DNA from: JACVRW01 sp963814095
GTDB lineage: Bacteria > Actinomycetota > Thermoleophilia > Solirubrobacterales > Thermoleophilaceae
Assembly: GCA_963814095.1 (NCBI GenBank)
Contig: CAWFBT010000006.1
Span: 248,001-312,000 of the forward strand
Direction: 5' to 3'
DNA length: 64,000 bases
The notes under the pieces are model-generated. The model had not been told where the DNA came from, made no database searches, and saw only the letters and a list, made by a program, of their open reading frames with translations. Below, one piece after another: positions 1 through 7,372 of the stretch; within the stretch, counting starts at the first letter, position 1; every line of letters begins with the position of its first letter. The translations under genes were made by a program, and so were the position numbers.

Positions 1-57
1 ACAGCCGGCGAGGGCGGCGAGCAGGGCAAGGACCAAGATGAGGTGCGCCGGGCGCAC
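1..57 (-). CDS. Lipoprotein N-terminus, cut by the window edge
   Basis: Only the first 19 codons lie in the window. A GTG at 57 opens a frame that reads a short Arg start, a hydrophobic run rich in Leu and Ala, and the lipobox Leu-Ala-Gly-Cys, whose Cys codon is the first three bases of the window. This is a type II (lipoprotein) signal peptide. The gene follows ctaG on the same strand after 32 bases. In other bacteria ctaG is often followed by SCO/SenC copper chaperones or other oxidase assembly lipoproteins, so such a role is possible, but nothing of the mature protein is visible. Confidence 0.5.
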   Translation of the reverse strand, partial: MRPAHLILVLALLAALAGC

Positions 58-89
58 ACCCTGAGGTTACGCCCGGCGCCCCACCGGCC

Positions 90-995
90 CTAGCCGGGCA
101 GCGGGGCGCCCTCGTCGAGGCGCCGGCGCAGCTCGTCGCCGCGCCCGGCCGCCACCGCTCGCGCCACGCGCTGCTCTGACACCTCGACGCCGCGCGCACT
201 CGCCAGCTCGACCAGCTCCTGGCGCTCCTCGCTCTCGCGCGCCGCCTTGAGGAACAGCCAGCCAAGCAGCACGACCGTGACGATGCTGCCCTCGATCATC
301 ATGAGCGTGCCGGCGATGCCCTGGTCCTCGAGAGGCGTGATGTCCCAGCTCGCCTGGCCCGGTCCGTAGTCGGGATAGAAGACGCTCTCGGACCAGACGA
401 AGACGTTGCCGAGCAGCGCGGCGGTGAGCCGCACGGCGACGATGTAGCCGAGCTTCGCGCCGTTGCCGAACCAGGCCGGCTGGGGCAGCGGGCCGAGCAG
501 CGCGAACCACATCGTGATGCCGAAGAACACGAAGCTTGTGTGTTGCAGCGCGTGCACGGCCGGTGAGTTGATCGAGGCCTCGTACAGGGCCGGGATGTGC
601 CAGACGTAGAGGTCGGTCGCCCAGAGCGTGAATGCGACGACCGGGTGCGCGAGGAAGCGCAGGCTGCGGGCCAGGCGCGTCGCGAGCAGCGGCTGGAGGA
701 CGGGCCCGGTGAGCCCCAGCACGATGAAGAGCGCACCGAGATCCGCGATCAGCAGGTGCTGACCCATGTGCGCGAGGATGAGCTCGCCGCCGATATGGGC
801 GACCGGCGTCGCCAGGCCGGCTATGACGAGCGCCACGCCGAGCGCGAACGACGCCATCCGCAGGGGAGGCACCGGACGGCCCTGGTTGCCCAGGGTCCGC
901 GCCCGCAGCGCATAGGCGAGCAGCGCTACGAACGGCGGCAGCAGCTGGAGCGGCTCGAATACGCCGCTCCCGACATGAGCGAGCGGGGCGACCAC
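90..995 (-). CDS. ctaG: CtaG-type cytochrome c oxidase assembly membrane protein
   Basis: 301 residues, almost entirely hydrophobic with about seven membrane spans. It matches the Caa3_CtaG family, which helps deliver copper to aa3/caa3 oxidases in the cytoplasmic membrane. Visible hallmarks are the HMGQH motif at residues 76-80, the WATDLYVWHIP stretch near 125-135, and the late segment with YPDYGP and DQGIAGTLMM. The start is GTG at 995; no ATG fits the N-terminus. The C-terminal 50 residues form a charged cytosolic tail. A lipoprotein gene follows on the same strand. The family call is firm; the copper role is from family knowledge. Confidence 0.88.
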   Translation of the reverse strand: MVAPLAHVGSGVFEPLQLLPPFVALLAYALRARTLGNQGRPVPPLRMASFALGVALVIAGLATPVAHIGGELILAHMGQHLLIADLGALFIVLGLTGPVLQPLLATRLARSLRFLAHPVVAFTLWATDLYVWHIPALYEASINSPAVHALQHTSFVFFGITMWFALLGPLPQPAWFGNGAKLGYIVAVRLTAALLGNVFVWSESVFYPDYGPGQASWDITPLEDQGIAGTLMMIEGSIVTVVLLGWLFLKAARESEERQELVELASARGVEVSEQRVARAVAAGRGDELRRRLDEGAPLPG

Positions 996-1035
996 GGGAC
1001 CCGAGGATACGCCCGGGCGGTCGCCCCGGAGGCCG

Positions 1036-2298
1036 CTAGGCGGCGGCCTCCTCGAGCGTCGCGGCGGCCTCCTCGAGCCGGCGCTGGTAGTCGGCGCGCT
1101 GCATGCGCGAGACGACCAGGCGCTGAACCTGGGCCGTGCCCTCGAAGATTTGGTAGATCTTCGCGTCCCGGAACCACTTCTCGAGCGGGCAGTCCGTGGT
1201 CTGGGCGTAGGGGCCGACGAGGTCCATCAGCGTCGTGGTGGCCCACATCGTCACGTCGCCCGCCTTCAGCTTCGACATCGAGCCCTGGCCGGCCGTCATC
1301 GGCATCCCGTTGCGGCCCATCCAGGCCGCGCGCCAGACGAGCAGCCGGGCCGCCTCGATCTCGGTGGCGACGTCGGCGAGCGTCTGCTGGACGCGCTGCT
1401 GCTCGAGCAGCGGCACGTCGTTCTCGGACTTGTCCTCGAGGTAGCCGAGCGTCCACTCGTAGGCGGCCTGCGCGATGCCGAGCGCCGAGGCGCCGACGAA
1501 CGGGCGCGTGATCTCGAAGGTCGCGAGCGCACCCGAGGAGCGGCCCGTCGACTCGCCCGAGCGCGCGCGCTCGAGCTTGCGCTGCAGCTTCTCGTAGCCG
1601 CCCAGCAGGTGGTCCATGGGGACGCGGCAGTCCTCGAGGATCACCTCGGTGGTCTGCGAGGCGCGGATGCCGAGCTTCGACTCCTTCTTGCCCATCGACA
1701 GGCCGGGCGTGCCCTTTGGGACGACGAAGGACGCATGGCCACGGTGGCCGAGGTCCTTGTCGACCGTCGCCACGACCACGGTCACGTCGGCGATCCCGCC
1801 GTTCGTGATGAAGACCTTGGTGCCGTTCAGCACCCACTCGCCTGTGCCCGACTCGGTATCGCCGTCGAGCACCGCCGTCGTGCGCAGCGAACGCACGTCG
1901 GAGCCGGCGCTCGGCTCGGTGACCGCGTAGGCGCCGAGCTTGATCTCGTCGCCCGTGCCGAAACAGTCGGGAACCCAGCGCGCGATCTGCTCGGGGGTGC
2001 CGGAGGAAGCGATCCCGGCCGCGGCGAGCGAGCCGCCCGAGATCGCAAGCGCGATCCCCGCGCAGCCGTAGTGCAGCTCCTCCGCGTAGATGCAGCTCAT
2101 GATGCCGTCGGGGTCAGCGCCGACCTTCGTGATCTGGTCCATGCCGTGCAGGCCCCACGCGCGGGCGGCCTTGATGACGTCCCACGGCACGCCCTCCTCG
2201 CGGTCGTACTGCGCCGCGACGGGCCGGATGACCTCCTCCGCGAACCGCCGGCAGGTCCGCTGGAACTCGAGCTGTTCGTCGTTGAGCCTGAAATCCAC
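1036..2298 (-). CDS. Acyl-CoA dehydrogenase
   Basis: FAD enzyme for alpha,beta-oxidation of an acyl-CoA, full length at 420 residues. The N-terminus after the GTG at 2298 reads DFRLNDEQLEF, the usual family opening. The flavin motif AYAVTEPSAGSD is near residue 145, and the catalytic loop YQIFEGTAQVQR near the C-terminus keeps the Glu used as base in short/medium-chain enzymes. A longer reading from TTG at 2337 is unlikely because it would start inside a 22-base palindrome (2319-2340); GTG 2298 has a GGAGG 11 bases upstream. The palindrome is the probable operator. Substrate chain length cannot be told. Confidence 0.88.
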   Translation of the reverse strand: MDFRLNDEQLEFQRTCRRFAEEVIRPVAAQYDREEGVPWDVIKAARAWGLHGMDQITKVGADPDGIMSCIYAEELHYGCAGIALAISGGSLAAAGIASSGTPEQIARWVPDCFGTGDEIKLGAYAVTEPSAGSDVRSLRTTAVLDGDTESGTGEWVLNGTKVFITNGGIADVTVVVATVDKDLGHRGHASFVVPKGTPGLSMGKKESKLGIRASQTTEVILEDCRVPMDHLLGGYEKLQRKLERARSGESTGRSSGALATFEITRPFVGASALGIAQAAYEWTLGYLEDKSENDVPLLEQQRVQQTLADVATEIEAARLLVWRAAWMGRNGMPMTAGQGSMSKLKAGDVTMWATTTLMDLVGPYAQTTDCPLEKWFRDAKIYQIFEGTAQVQRLVVSRMQRADYQRRLEEAAATLEEAAA

Positions 2299-2318
2299 TG
2301 GTATCGGCGCCTCCGCAG

Positions 2319-2340
2319 CGATTGACTGACTAGTCAATCG
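2319..2340. promoter_or_regulatory. Palindromic operator, CGATTGACT-N4-AGTCAATCG
   Basis: Perfect 9-base arms separated by GACT. It lies 21 bases upstream of the preferred start of the acyl-CoA dehydrogenase gene. The core TTGACT-N4-AGTCAA with the same GACT spacer recurs at 12420-12435 before the thiolase/3-hydroxyacyl-CoA dehydrogenase pair. The size and symmetry fit a TetR-family operator, as in FadR/PsrA-type fatty acid regulons. The binding protein is not known. Confidence 0.65.
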
Positions 2341-2358
2341 TACGCTAAGAAACGGCGT

Positions 2359-2444
2359 TTTGCGCGAGGCGCCCGGCTCGGCCGGGCGCGGAGCGATGCG
2401 GGCTTTGCGCGAGGCGCCCGGCTCGGCCGGGCGCGGAGCGATGC
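2359..2444. repeat. Two 41-bp direct repeats, each with a GC hairpin
   Basis: Copies at 2359-2399 and 2404-2444 are separated by 4 bases and look identical. Each holds an inverted repeat GCGCCCGG-CTCGG-CCGGGCGC. They fill the space between the divergent acyl-CoA dehydrogenase and lipoprotein genes. They may be a repeated extragenic palindrome (REP-like) or tandem terminator/attenuator hairpins. No third copy was noticed in the window. Confidence 0.7.
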
Positions 2445-2481
2445 ATTTTCCGCTGCACCTCTGGCTATCGTCCGCTCGGCA

Positions 2482-3705
2482 TTGCGCCGTTCGCTCGCCC
2501 TCCTTCTGGCTCTCACCCTCACCCTCGCCGGCTGTGACCTCGGCGAGGACGAGTCGAGCCCTGCGCCGCAGGTCGGCGTCGAGGCGGACGACGAGCAGGC
2601 GGCGGAGAAGCTCGGCTTCCCGGCCACCGCGACGCGCAACACCGTCAGGGTCGGCGGGGCTGACGCGGCTGCGGACGCCGCCGGCGTCGCGAACGCGCTC
2701 TATCCCGCCACCGGCGACGCCGACCGGCCGACCGCCGTCGTCCTCGTCGACCAGGAGGACTGGATCACGGGTGTGGCCGCCTCCGTGCTCGCGGGTCCCC
2801 CGATTGGCGCGCCGATCCTGCTCTCGGACGGCGACGACCTGCCGTCGGTAACCGAGGAGACGCTCGAGCGGCTCGACCCCAAGGGCTCGGACCTCTCAGA
2901 GGACGCCCAGGTGATTCGGCTCGGGCCCGACGTGCCGCGCCCGGAGGGCTTCCGGACCGCGGTGGTGGAGGGCGACACCCCGTTCGAGCGCGCGGCGGCG
3001 ATCGACCGCTTCTTCTCGGCTGCGCGCGGCGAGCCGTCGAACGACATCCTGCTCTATTCGGGCGAGCAGGCGGAATGGGCGATGCCGGCGGCCGCCTGGG
3101 CGTCCCGCTCTGGTGACGCCGTGCTGCCGGTGCGCAAGGACGAGATCCCGGCGCCGGTGCTCGACGCGATCCGCGAGCACGAGAACCCAAACGTGTTCGT
3201 GCTCGGCAGCGAGCAGGTGATCTCGGAGCGGGTCATTCGCCAGCTCGAGGGCGAGCAGCAACAGCAGGGCGGCAAGAACGACAAGCAGAATCAGGGAAGC
3301 GGCGGTCTCGCCCGCTCGGTGGAGCGGATCGAGGGCGCCACCCCGGTGGAGAACGCGATCGCCTTCGCGCGTTACGAGAAGGGCGACTTCGGCTGGGGGG
3401 TCGTGGTCCCGGGCTACAACTTCACGCTCGCCAACGTCTCCCGGCCGCTCGACGCGGCCGCGGCAGCGGCGCTCGCGACCCGCGGCGTGTTCGCTCCGCT
3501 GCTCCTCACAGACGACGCCTCTCGGCTTCCGAAGCCGCTCGAGGAGTACCTCCTGAGCGTGCAGCCCGGCTACGAGGACGACCCGGGCGAGGCGGTCTAC
3601 AACCGCGCCTGGATCCTCGGCGACGAGGAGGCCCTGTCGGTCGAGGAGCAGGCGCAGGTCGACGCGATCACCGAGCTGATTCCGGTCCAGGCGAACGCCC
3701 CGTAG
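2482..3705 (+). CDS. Lipoprotein with putative cell-wall-binding repeat 2 domains
   Basis: 407 residues. The signal peptide ends in the lipobox LAGC (Cys about residue 18), so the protein is probably lipid-anchored outside the membrane. The body has repeated Rossmann-like blocks typical of CWB2 proteins: VRVGGADAAADAAGVANAL, TAVVLVDQEDW, APILLSDGDDL and FVLGSEQVIS. A Gln/Gly/Lys-rich low-complexity linker sits near residue 260. The start is TTG at 2482 with no clear Shine-Dalgarno sequence, and no other in-frame start is available. CWB2 domains in Clostridia and actinobacteria anchor proteins to wall polymers; the substrate here is unknown. Confidence 0.7.
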   Translation: MRRSLALLLALTLTLAGCDLGEDESSPAPQVGVEADDEQAAEKLGFPATATRNTVRVGGADAAADAAGVANALYPATGDADRPTAVVLVDQEDWITGVAASVLAGPPIGAPILLSDGDDLPSVTEETLERLDPKGSDLSEDAQVIRLGPDVPRPEGFRTAVVEGDTPFERAAAIDRFFSAARGEPSNDILLYSGEQAEWAMPAAAWASRSGDAVLPVRKDEIPAPVLDAIREHENPNVFVLGSEQVISERVIRQLEGEQQQQGGKNDKQNQGSGGLARSVERIEGATPVENAIAFARYEKGDFGWGVVVPGYNFTLANVSRPLDAAAAAALATRGVFAPLLLTDDASRLPKPLEEYLLSVQPGYEDDPGEAVYNRAWILGDEEALSVEEQAQVDAITELIPVQANAP

Positions 3706-3719
3706 GATCTCGGGGCCGC

Positions 3720-3989
3720 ATGTCCGAGTACGAACGCACAGACCGCTACGAACGCGAGCCCACGGTGGAGGACGTGCGCCAGTTGATGGGCGCGTCAACC
3801 CCCCACTTCGCGCTACAGCTGCGCAACCGCATCCGGAACCTGATCGGGCGGCTGCCGCAGGATCACCCCGCCCGCATCGAGGGTGAGCGCGAGATCGCCC
3901 GGCTCGACCAGATCGCGCTCGGCGCCGAGCGCCGTGGCCCGATTCAGCACGGCGAGCACGGCTTGCCGAGCTACCGCGGCCCCGACTGA
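3720..3989 (+). CDS. Small charged hypothetical protein
   Basis: 89 residues, soluble, rich in Arg and Glu, with a predicted helical centre (residues 28-60) and no signal peptide or membrane span. The ATG at 3720 lies 15 bases after the stop of the lipoprotein gene, so the two are probably cotranscribed. I recognise no family. Codon use and the tight spacing argue that it is a real gene. Confidence 0.6.
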   Translation: MSEYERTDRYEREPTVEDVRQLMGASTPHFALQLRNRIRNLIGRLPQDHPARIEGEREIARLDQIALGAERRGPIQHGEHGLPSYRGPD

Positions 3990-4056
3990 GCGGCCCTTCC
4001 GGAGCCGCCTGTCCCGCGCTAATCTCGTGACAGGCGCCACAAGCAAGGGGGACAGG

Positions 4057-4521
4057 ATGACCTGGGAGTTCAGCGTGCTGGTCGTGGCCAACGTGACGGC
4101 GGGCTCCGACGAGTTGCTCGCCGCGCTACGGGAGCGTGCCGAGCAGGGCTCCTGCAGCTTCACGCTCCTCGTGCCGGCGAGCGGTGAGGACGCCCGTGAG
4201 CGTCTCGACGCGGCGCTCGAGGGCATGCGGGCGGCGGGGCTCGAGAACGTCTCCGGGAAGGTCGGCGACCCCGATCCGGTCGTGGCCGTGATGGAGGCCT
4301 GGGATCCGATGAGGTTCGACGAGATCCTCGTCTCGACCCTCCCCACGGGAAGCTCGCGCTGGCTCGAGGCGAACCTGCCGCGCCGCCTCGAGAAGCTCAC
4401 CTCGGTGAGCGTCCGGCACGTGATCTCGACCCCCAGGGTCGCGCCGCAGACGAGCCCCGCGCCGAAGCACGAGACCCACGGCGTGCTGTCGCCGCTGGCG
4501 GCGGCGCTTACGCGACGCTGA
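4057..4521 (+). CDS. UspA-fold-like hypothetical protein
   Basis: 154 residues from ATG 4057, preceded by AAGGGGGAC. The pattern is beta-strand (FSVLVVANVTA), helix, strand (SFTLLVPAS), helix, then FDEILVSTLP and LTSVSVRHVI. It resembles the universal stress protein fold without a clear G-x2-G-x9-G(S/T) nucleotide motif. An upstream extension to 3883 is open but overlaps the preceding gene and lacks a ribosome site. The last 14 bases overlap the convergent acyl-CoA dehydrogenase gene. Function unknown. Confidence 0.6.
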   Translation: MTWEFSVLVVANVTAGSDELLAALRERAEQGSCSFTLLVPASGEDARERLDAALEGMRAAGLENVSGKVGDPDPVVAVMEAWDPMRFDEILVSTLPTGSSRWLEANLPRRLEKLTSVSVRHVISTPRVAPQTSPAPKHETHGVLSPLAAALTRR

Positions 4522-5524
4522 GGTCCGATGCCAGCCCGCTGAGGGCCGCCACGCGCTCGCGGTGCTCCGCGGCTGAGCCGAACATCAGCGCGTTCGTCTT
4601 CGCGCGCTTCAGATAGAAGTGCAGGTCGTGCTCCCAGGTGAAGCCGATGCCGCCGTGGACCTGCAGCGAGGACGTGCAGACGCGCCAGCCGGCGTCGGAC
4701 GCATAGGCCTTCGCCATCGAGGCCGCCTGCGCCAGCGATTCCGGCTCCGCGTCGGCGCACCACGCGGCGTAGTAGGCCGCTGAGCGCGAGCCCTCGACCT
4801 CGAGCAGCATCTGGGCGCAGCGGTGCGAGACGGCCTGGTAGGAGCCGATCGGCCGGTCGAACTGCTTGCGCTCGCGCGCGTAGTCGACCGCCATCTCCAT
4901 CGCGCGCTGCGCGACGCCGACGGTCTCGGCGGCAAGCGCCGCGCAGATCCGGTCGAGCGCGGGCTGGACGTCACCGGGGAGCGCGTCGCCGCCGTCGGCG
5001 CGCACACGGCCGAAGCGGCGCGTTGGGTCGAGGGCCTCGAACGGCTCGACCTCGGCGGCCCCGCGCTCCGCCACCACGGCCCCGTCCTCGCCGGCGAGGA
5101 CGATCAGGTCGGCGTCCGCCGCGTCGGGCACGAGCCGCGCCTCGCCGCCCCTGAGCAGGCCGACCGTCCCGCGCAGCTCGCCGGACGCGAGCCCCGGGAG
5201 CCAGCGCTGACGCTGCTCATCCGAGCCGGCCGCCTGGATCGCGAGCCCGGCCGCGGCGTTCGACAGGAACGGCACGGGCGCGAGCGCGTAGCCGAGCTCC
5301 TCCATCAGGATGACCAGCTCGACAGTGCCGAGCTCCTGGCCGCCGTGGGCCTCGTCGATGAAGATGCCGGCCCAGCCGAGCTCGCCCATCTCCTTCCAGG
5401 CCTCGTCGTCGTAGGCCTTCGCCTCGGCCAGCTCGCGGAAGCGCTCCGGCTTGAAGCGGTCCGCCAGCAGGTCCTTGGCGGTGCGCTTGATCGCCTGCTG
5501 GTCGTCGGTGAAGTCGAAGTTCAT
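4508..5524 (-). CDS. Acyl-CoA dehydrogenase, beta-like subunit
   Basis: 338 residues, shorter than the usual ~380-400. N-terminus NFDFTDDQQAIKRTAKDLL, central VGVAQRAMEMAVDYARERKQFDRPIGSYQAV (residues about 203-233), and a C-terminal QVHGGIGFTWEHDLHFYLKR block. It lacks the EGT catalytic-loop motif and has a degenerate flavin region. Its partner gene, starting 10 bases upstream on the same strand, keeps those features. Such pairs in mycobacteria form alpha2-beta2 enzymes (FadE28/FadE29-like) that act on bulky acyl-CoAs such as steroid side chains. The heteromer is inferred from gene pairing. Confidence 0.82.
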   Translation of the reverse strand: MNFDFTDDQQAIKRTAKDLLADRFKPERFRELAEAKAYDDEAWKEMGELGWAGIFIDEAHGGQELGTVELVILMEELGYALAPVPFLSNAAAGLAIQAAGSDEQRQRWLPGLASGELRGTVGLLRGGEARLVPDAADADLIVLAGEDGAVVAERGAAEVEPFEALDPTRRFGRVRADGGDALPGDVQPALDRICAALAAETVGVAQRAMEMAVDYARERKQFDRPIGSYQAVSHRCAQMLLEVEGSRSAAYYAAWCADAEPESLAQAASMAKAYASDAGWRVCTSSLQVHGGIGFTWEHDLHFYLKRAKTNALMFGSAAEHRERVAALSGLASDLSVA

Positions 5525-5534
5525 GCCAGCTCTC

Positions 5535-6671
5535 CTAGCGCAGCTTCGGCAGGCCGAGCACGCGCTCGGCGATGATGTTCTTGAGGATCTCGGTGGTGCC
5601 GCCCTCGATCGAGTTGGCGCGTGCGCGCAGCAGGCGGTAGGTCCAGGGCGAGTCCCAGGCCGCCCCGTCCTCGCCGAGGATGTCGACGGCGAGCTCCGTC
5701 AGCGCCTGGTTGATCTCGCCCCACTGCCACTTCGGCAGCGAGCCCTCCGGACCCGGCACGCCGCGCTTCATGATCTGTGTGAGGCCGCGCCAGGAGTTGA
5801 GCCGCAGCAGCTCGACCTCGATCGCGAGCTGGGCGATGCGCTGGCGGATCACCGGGTCGTCGCCCACGCCGCGCTCGCGCGCCAGCTCCTTCAGGTCCTC
5901 GAGCGCGATCCGCAGGCCGGCGGCGGAGGCCGCGCCGAGCCCGGCGCGCTCGTTCATGAGCGTCGTGATCGCGACCGTCCAGCCGTTGCCGACGCCCCCG
6001 ATGACGTTCTCGTCCGGGATGCGCGCCTCCTCGATGAAGAGCTCGTTGAACTCCGGCTGGCCGGTGATCTGGCGGAGCGGGCGGACCTGCACCGCCTCCT
6101 GATCCATGTCCATGATGAAGTAGGTGAGGCCCTGGTGCTTGGGCACGTCCGGGTCCGTGCGCGCCACGAGCATGCACCACTGGGCCTTGTGGGCGAACGT
6201 GGTCCAGACCTTCTGACCGGTCACGACCCACTCGCCGTTCGACTTCACGGCCCTCGTCTTCAGCGACGCGAGGTCGGAACCCGACTCCGGCTCCGAGAAG
6301 CCCTGGCACCAGATCTCGTCGCCGGTCAGGATCGGCTGCAGCCAGCGCTCCTTCTGCTCGTCGGTGCCGTGGTGGATCACCACCGGGCCACCCATCACCA
6401 TGCCGAGCACGTTGGCGGGCTGCGGCGCGCGGGCGCGCGCCATCTCCTCGCCGAAGAGCGCCTGCTCGACGAGCGTTGCGCCGCGGCCGCCGTACTCCTT
6501 CGGCCACGAGAAGCCGGCGTAGCCGGCGTCGAAGAGCTTGCGCTGCCAGGCGCGGCGATGGTCGAAGGCCGGGTCCTCGCCCGGCGGCTCTTCGCCCGGG
6601 TGGTTGTCCGCGAGCCAGGCACGCAGGTCGTCGCGGAATGAGAGCTCGGACGGCGACAGCGTCAGGTCCAT
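5535..6671 (-). CDS. Acyl-CoA dehydrogenase, alpha-like subunit
   Basis: 378 residues. The flavin motif WCQGFSEPESGSDLASL is near residues 125-140, followed by WVVTGQKVWTT. The C-terminus has the loop ANSIEGGTTEILKNIIAERVLGLP, in which the Glu of EGGT sits at the catalytic position of FadE-type enzymes. The gene starts with ATG 6671, 29 bases from the divergent TetR gene, and runs into the beta-like subunit gene. The intergenic inverted repeat TGTAC-N6-GTACA suggests control by that TetR protein. Substrate unknown. Confidence 0.87.
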   Translation of the reverse strand: MDLTLSPSELSFRDDLRAWLADNHPGEEPPGEDPAFDHRRAWQRKLFDAGYAGFSWPKEYGGRGATLVEQALFGEEMARARAPQPANVLGMVMGGPVVIHHGTDEQKERWLQPILTGDEIWCQGFSEPESGSDLASLKTRAVKSNGEWVVTGQKVWTTFAHKAQWCMLVARTDPDVPKHQGLTYFIMDMDQEAVQVRPLRQITGQPEFNELFIEEARIPDENVIGGVGNGWTVAITTLMNERAGLGAASAAGLRIALEDLKELARERGVGDDPVIRQRIAQLAIEVELLRLNSWRGLTQIMKRGVPGPEGSLPKWQWGEINQALTELAVDILGEDGAAWDSPWTYRLLRARANSIEGGTTEILKNIIAERVLGLPKLR

Positions 6672-6680
6672 GCGCAGTAA

Positions 6681-6696
6681 TGTACCAAGGAGTACA
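6681..6696. promoter_or_regulatory. TGTAC-N6-GTACA inverted repeat between fadE-like and tetR genes
   Basis: Perfect 5-base arms in the 29-base divergent gap. The repeat overlaps the AAGGAG ribosome site of the TetR gene (start 6701) and lies 10 bases from the start of the acyl-CoA dehydrogenase gene. This placement fits an operator for autoregulation and divergent control by the adjacent TetR protein. No experimental support. Confidence 0.5.
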
Positions 6697-6700
6697 CAAC

Positions 6701-7372
6701 GTGGCCGCCACTCCCGAGATCCCCCGCCGCCTCCCGCGCGGCACCCACGGCCTCGACCGCCGCCTGGTGGTCGCCTCGCAGCGCGAGCGGCTGCTCGAGG
6801 CAGTCGGCAGGGCGGTCGCCGCGAAGGGTTATGGCGACACGACGATCGACGACATCGTCCGCGGCGCAGGCGTCTCGAAGAAGACCTTCTACGAGCACTT
6901 CAGCGACAAGGAGGACTGCTTCGTGGCGGCCTACGAGGCCGCCGCCGAGCAGCTCTTCGAGCGCGTCCGCGACGCGCAGCTGCGCGACCCCGAGGACGAC
7001 TGGCTCGAGCGGACGCGGGCGGGGATCACCGCCTATCTGCGCTGGCTCGCCGCCGAGCCCGCCCTCGCCCGCGTGTTCCTGATCGAGGTGGGCGCCGCCG
7101 GCCCGCGCGCGGCCGAGAGCCGCGAGCGCCTGCGCGACCGCTACGCCGAGCTGATCGGCCGGCTGCAGCAGGAGGCGCGTGCCGACTTCCCCGAGCTGCC
7201 CGAGCTACCCGCGCAGATCTTCCATGCCGTCGTGGCAGCGGTCGACGACATCGTCGTGCGCGAGATCAGGGAGGGCGGCGCGGAGGACCTGCTGCGGCTC
7301 GAGCCGGTCCTGCGCTACCTCCAGGTCGCGCTCCTCGCCGGGCCCGAGGTGGCGGCCCGCGACGCTCAGTAG
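6701..7372 (+). CDS. TetR/AcrR-family transcriptional regulator
   Basis: 223 residues from GTG 6701, preceded by AAGGAG at an 8-base spacing. An ATG at 6680 is also in frame but would put the start in the divergent gap. The N-terminal DNA-binding domain is clear: VAAKGYGDTTIDDIVRGAG then VSKKTFYEHFSDKEDCF. The ligand domain is all helical. It is divergent from the acyl-CoA dehydrogenase pair and convergent (7-base overlap) with another acyl-CoA dehydrogenase gene, so a repressor of acyl-CoA catabolism sensing an acyl-CoA is likely. Confidence 0.88.
   Translation: MAATPEIPRRLPRGTHGLDRRLVVASQRERLLEAVGRAVAAKGYGDTTIDDIVRGAGVSKKTFYEHFSDKEDCFVAAYEAAAEQLFERVRDAQLRDPEDDWLERTRAGITAYLRWLAAEPALARVFLIEVGAAGPRAAESRERLRDRYAELIGRLQQEARADFPELPELPAQIFHAVVAAVDDIVVREIREGGAEDLLRLEPVLRYLQVALLAGPEVAARDAQ

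Noticed and set aside
2299..2337. Longer N-terminus of the acyl-CoA dehydrogenase from TTG 2337
   Set aside because: It would start inside the palindromic operator and adds residues not seen in the family.
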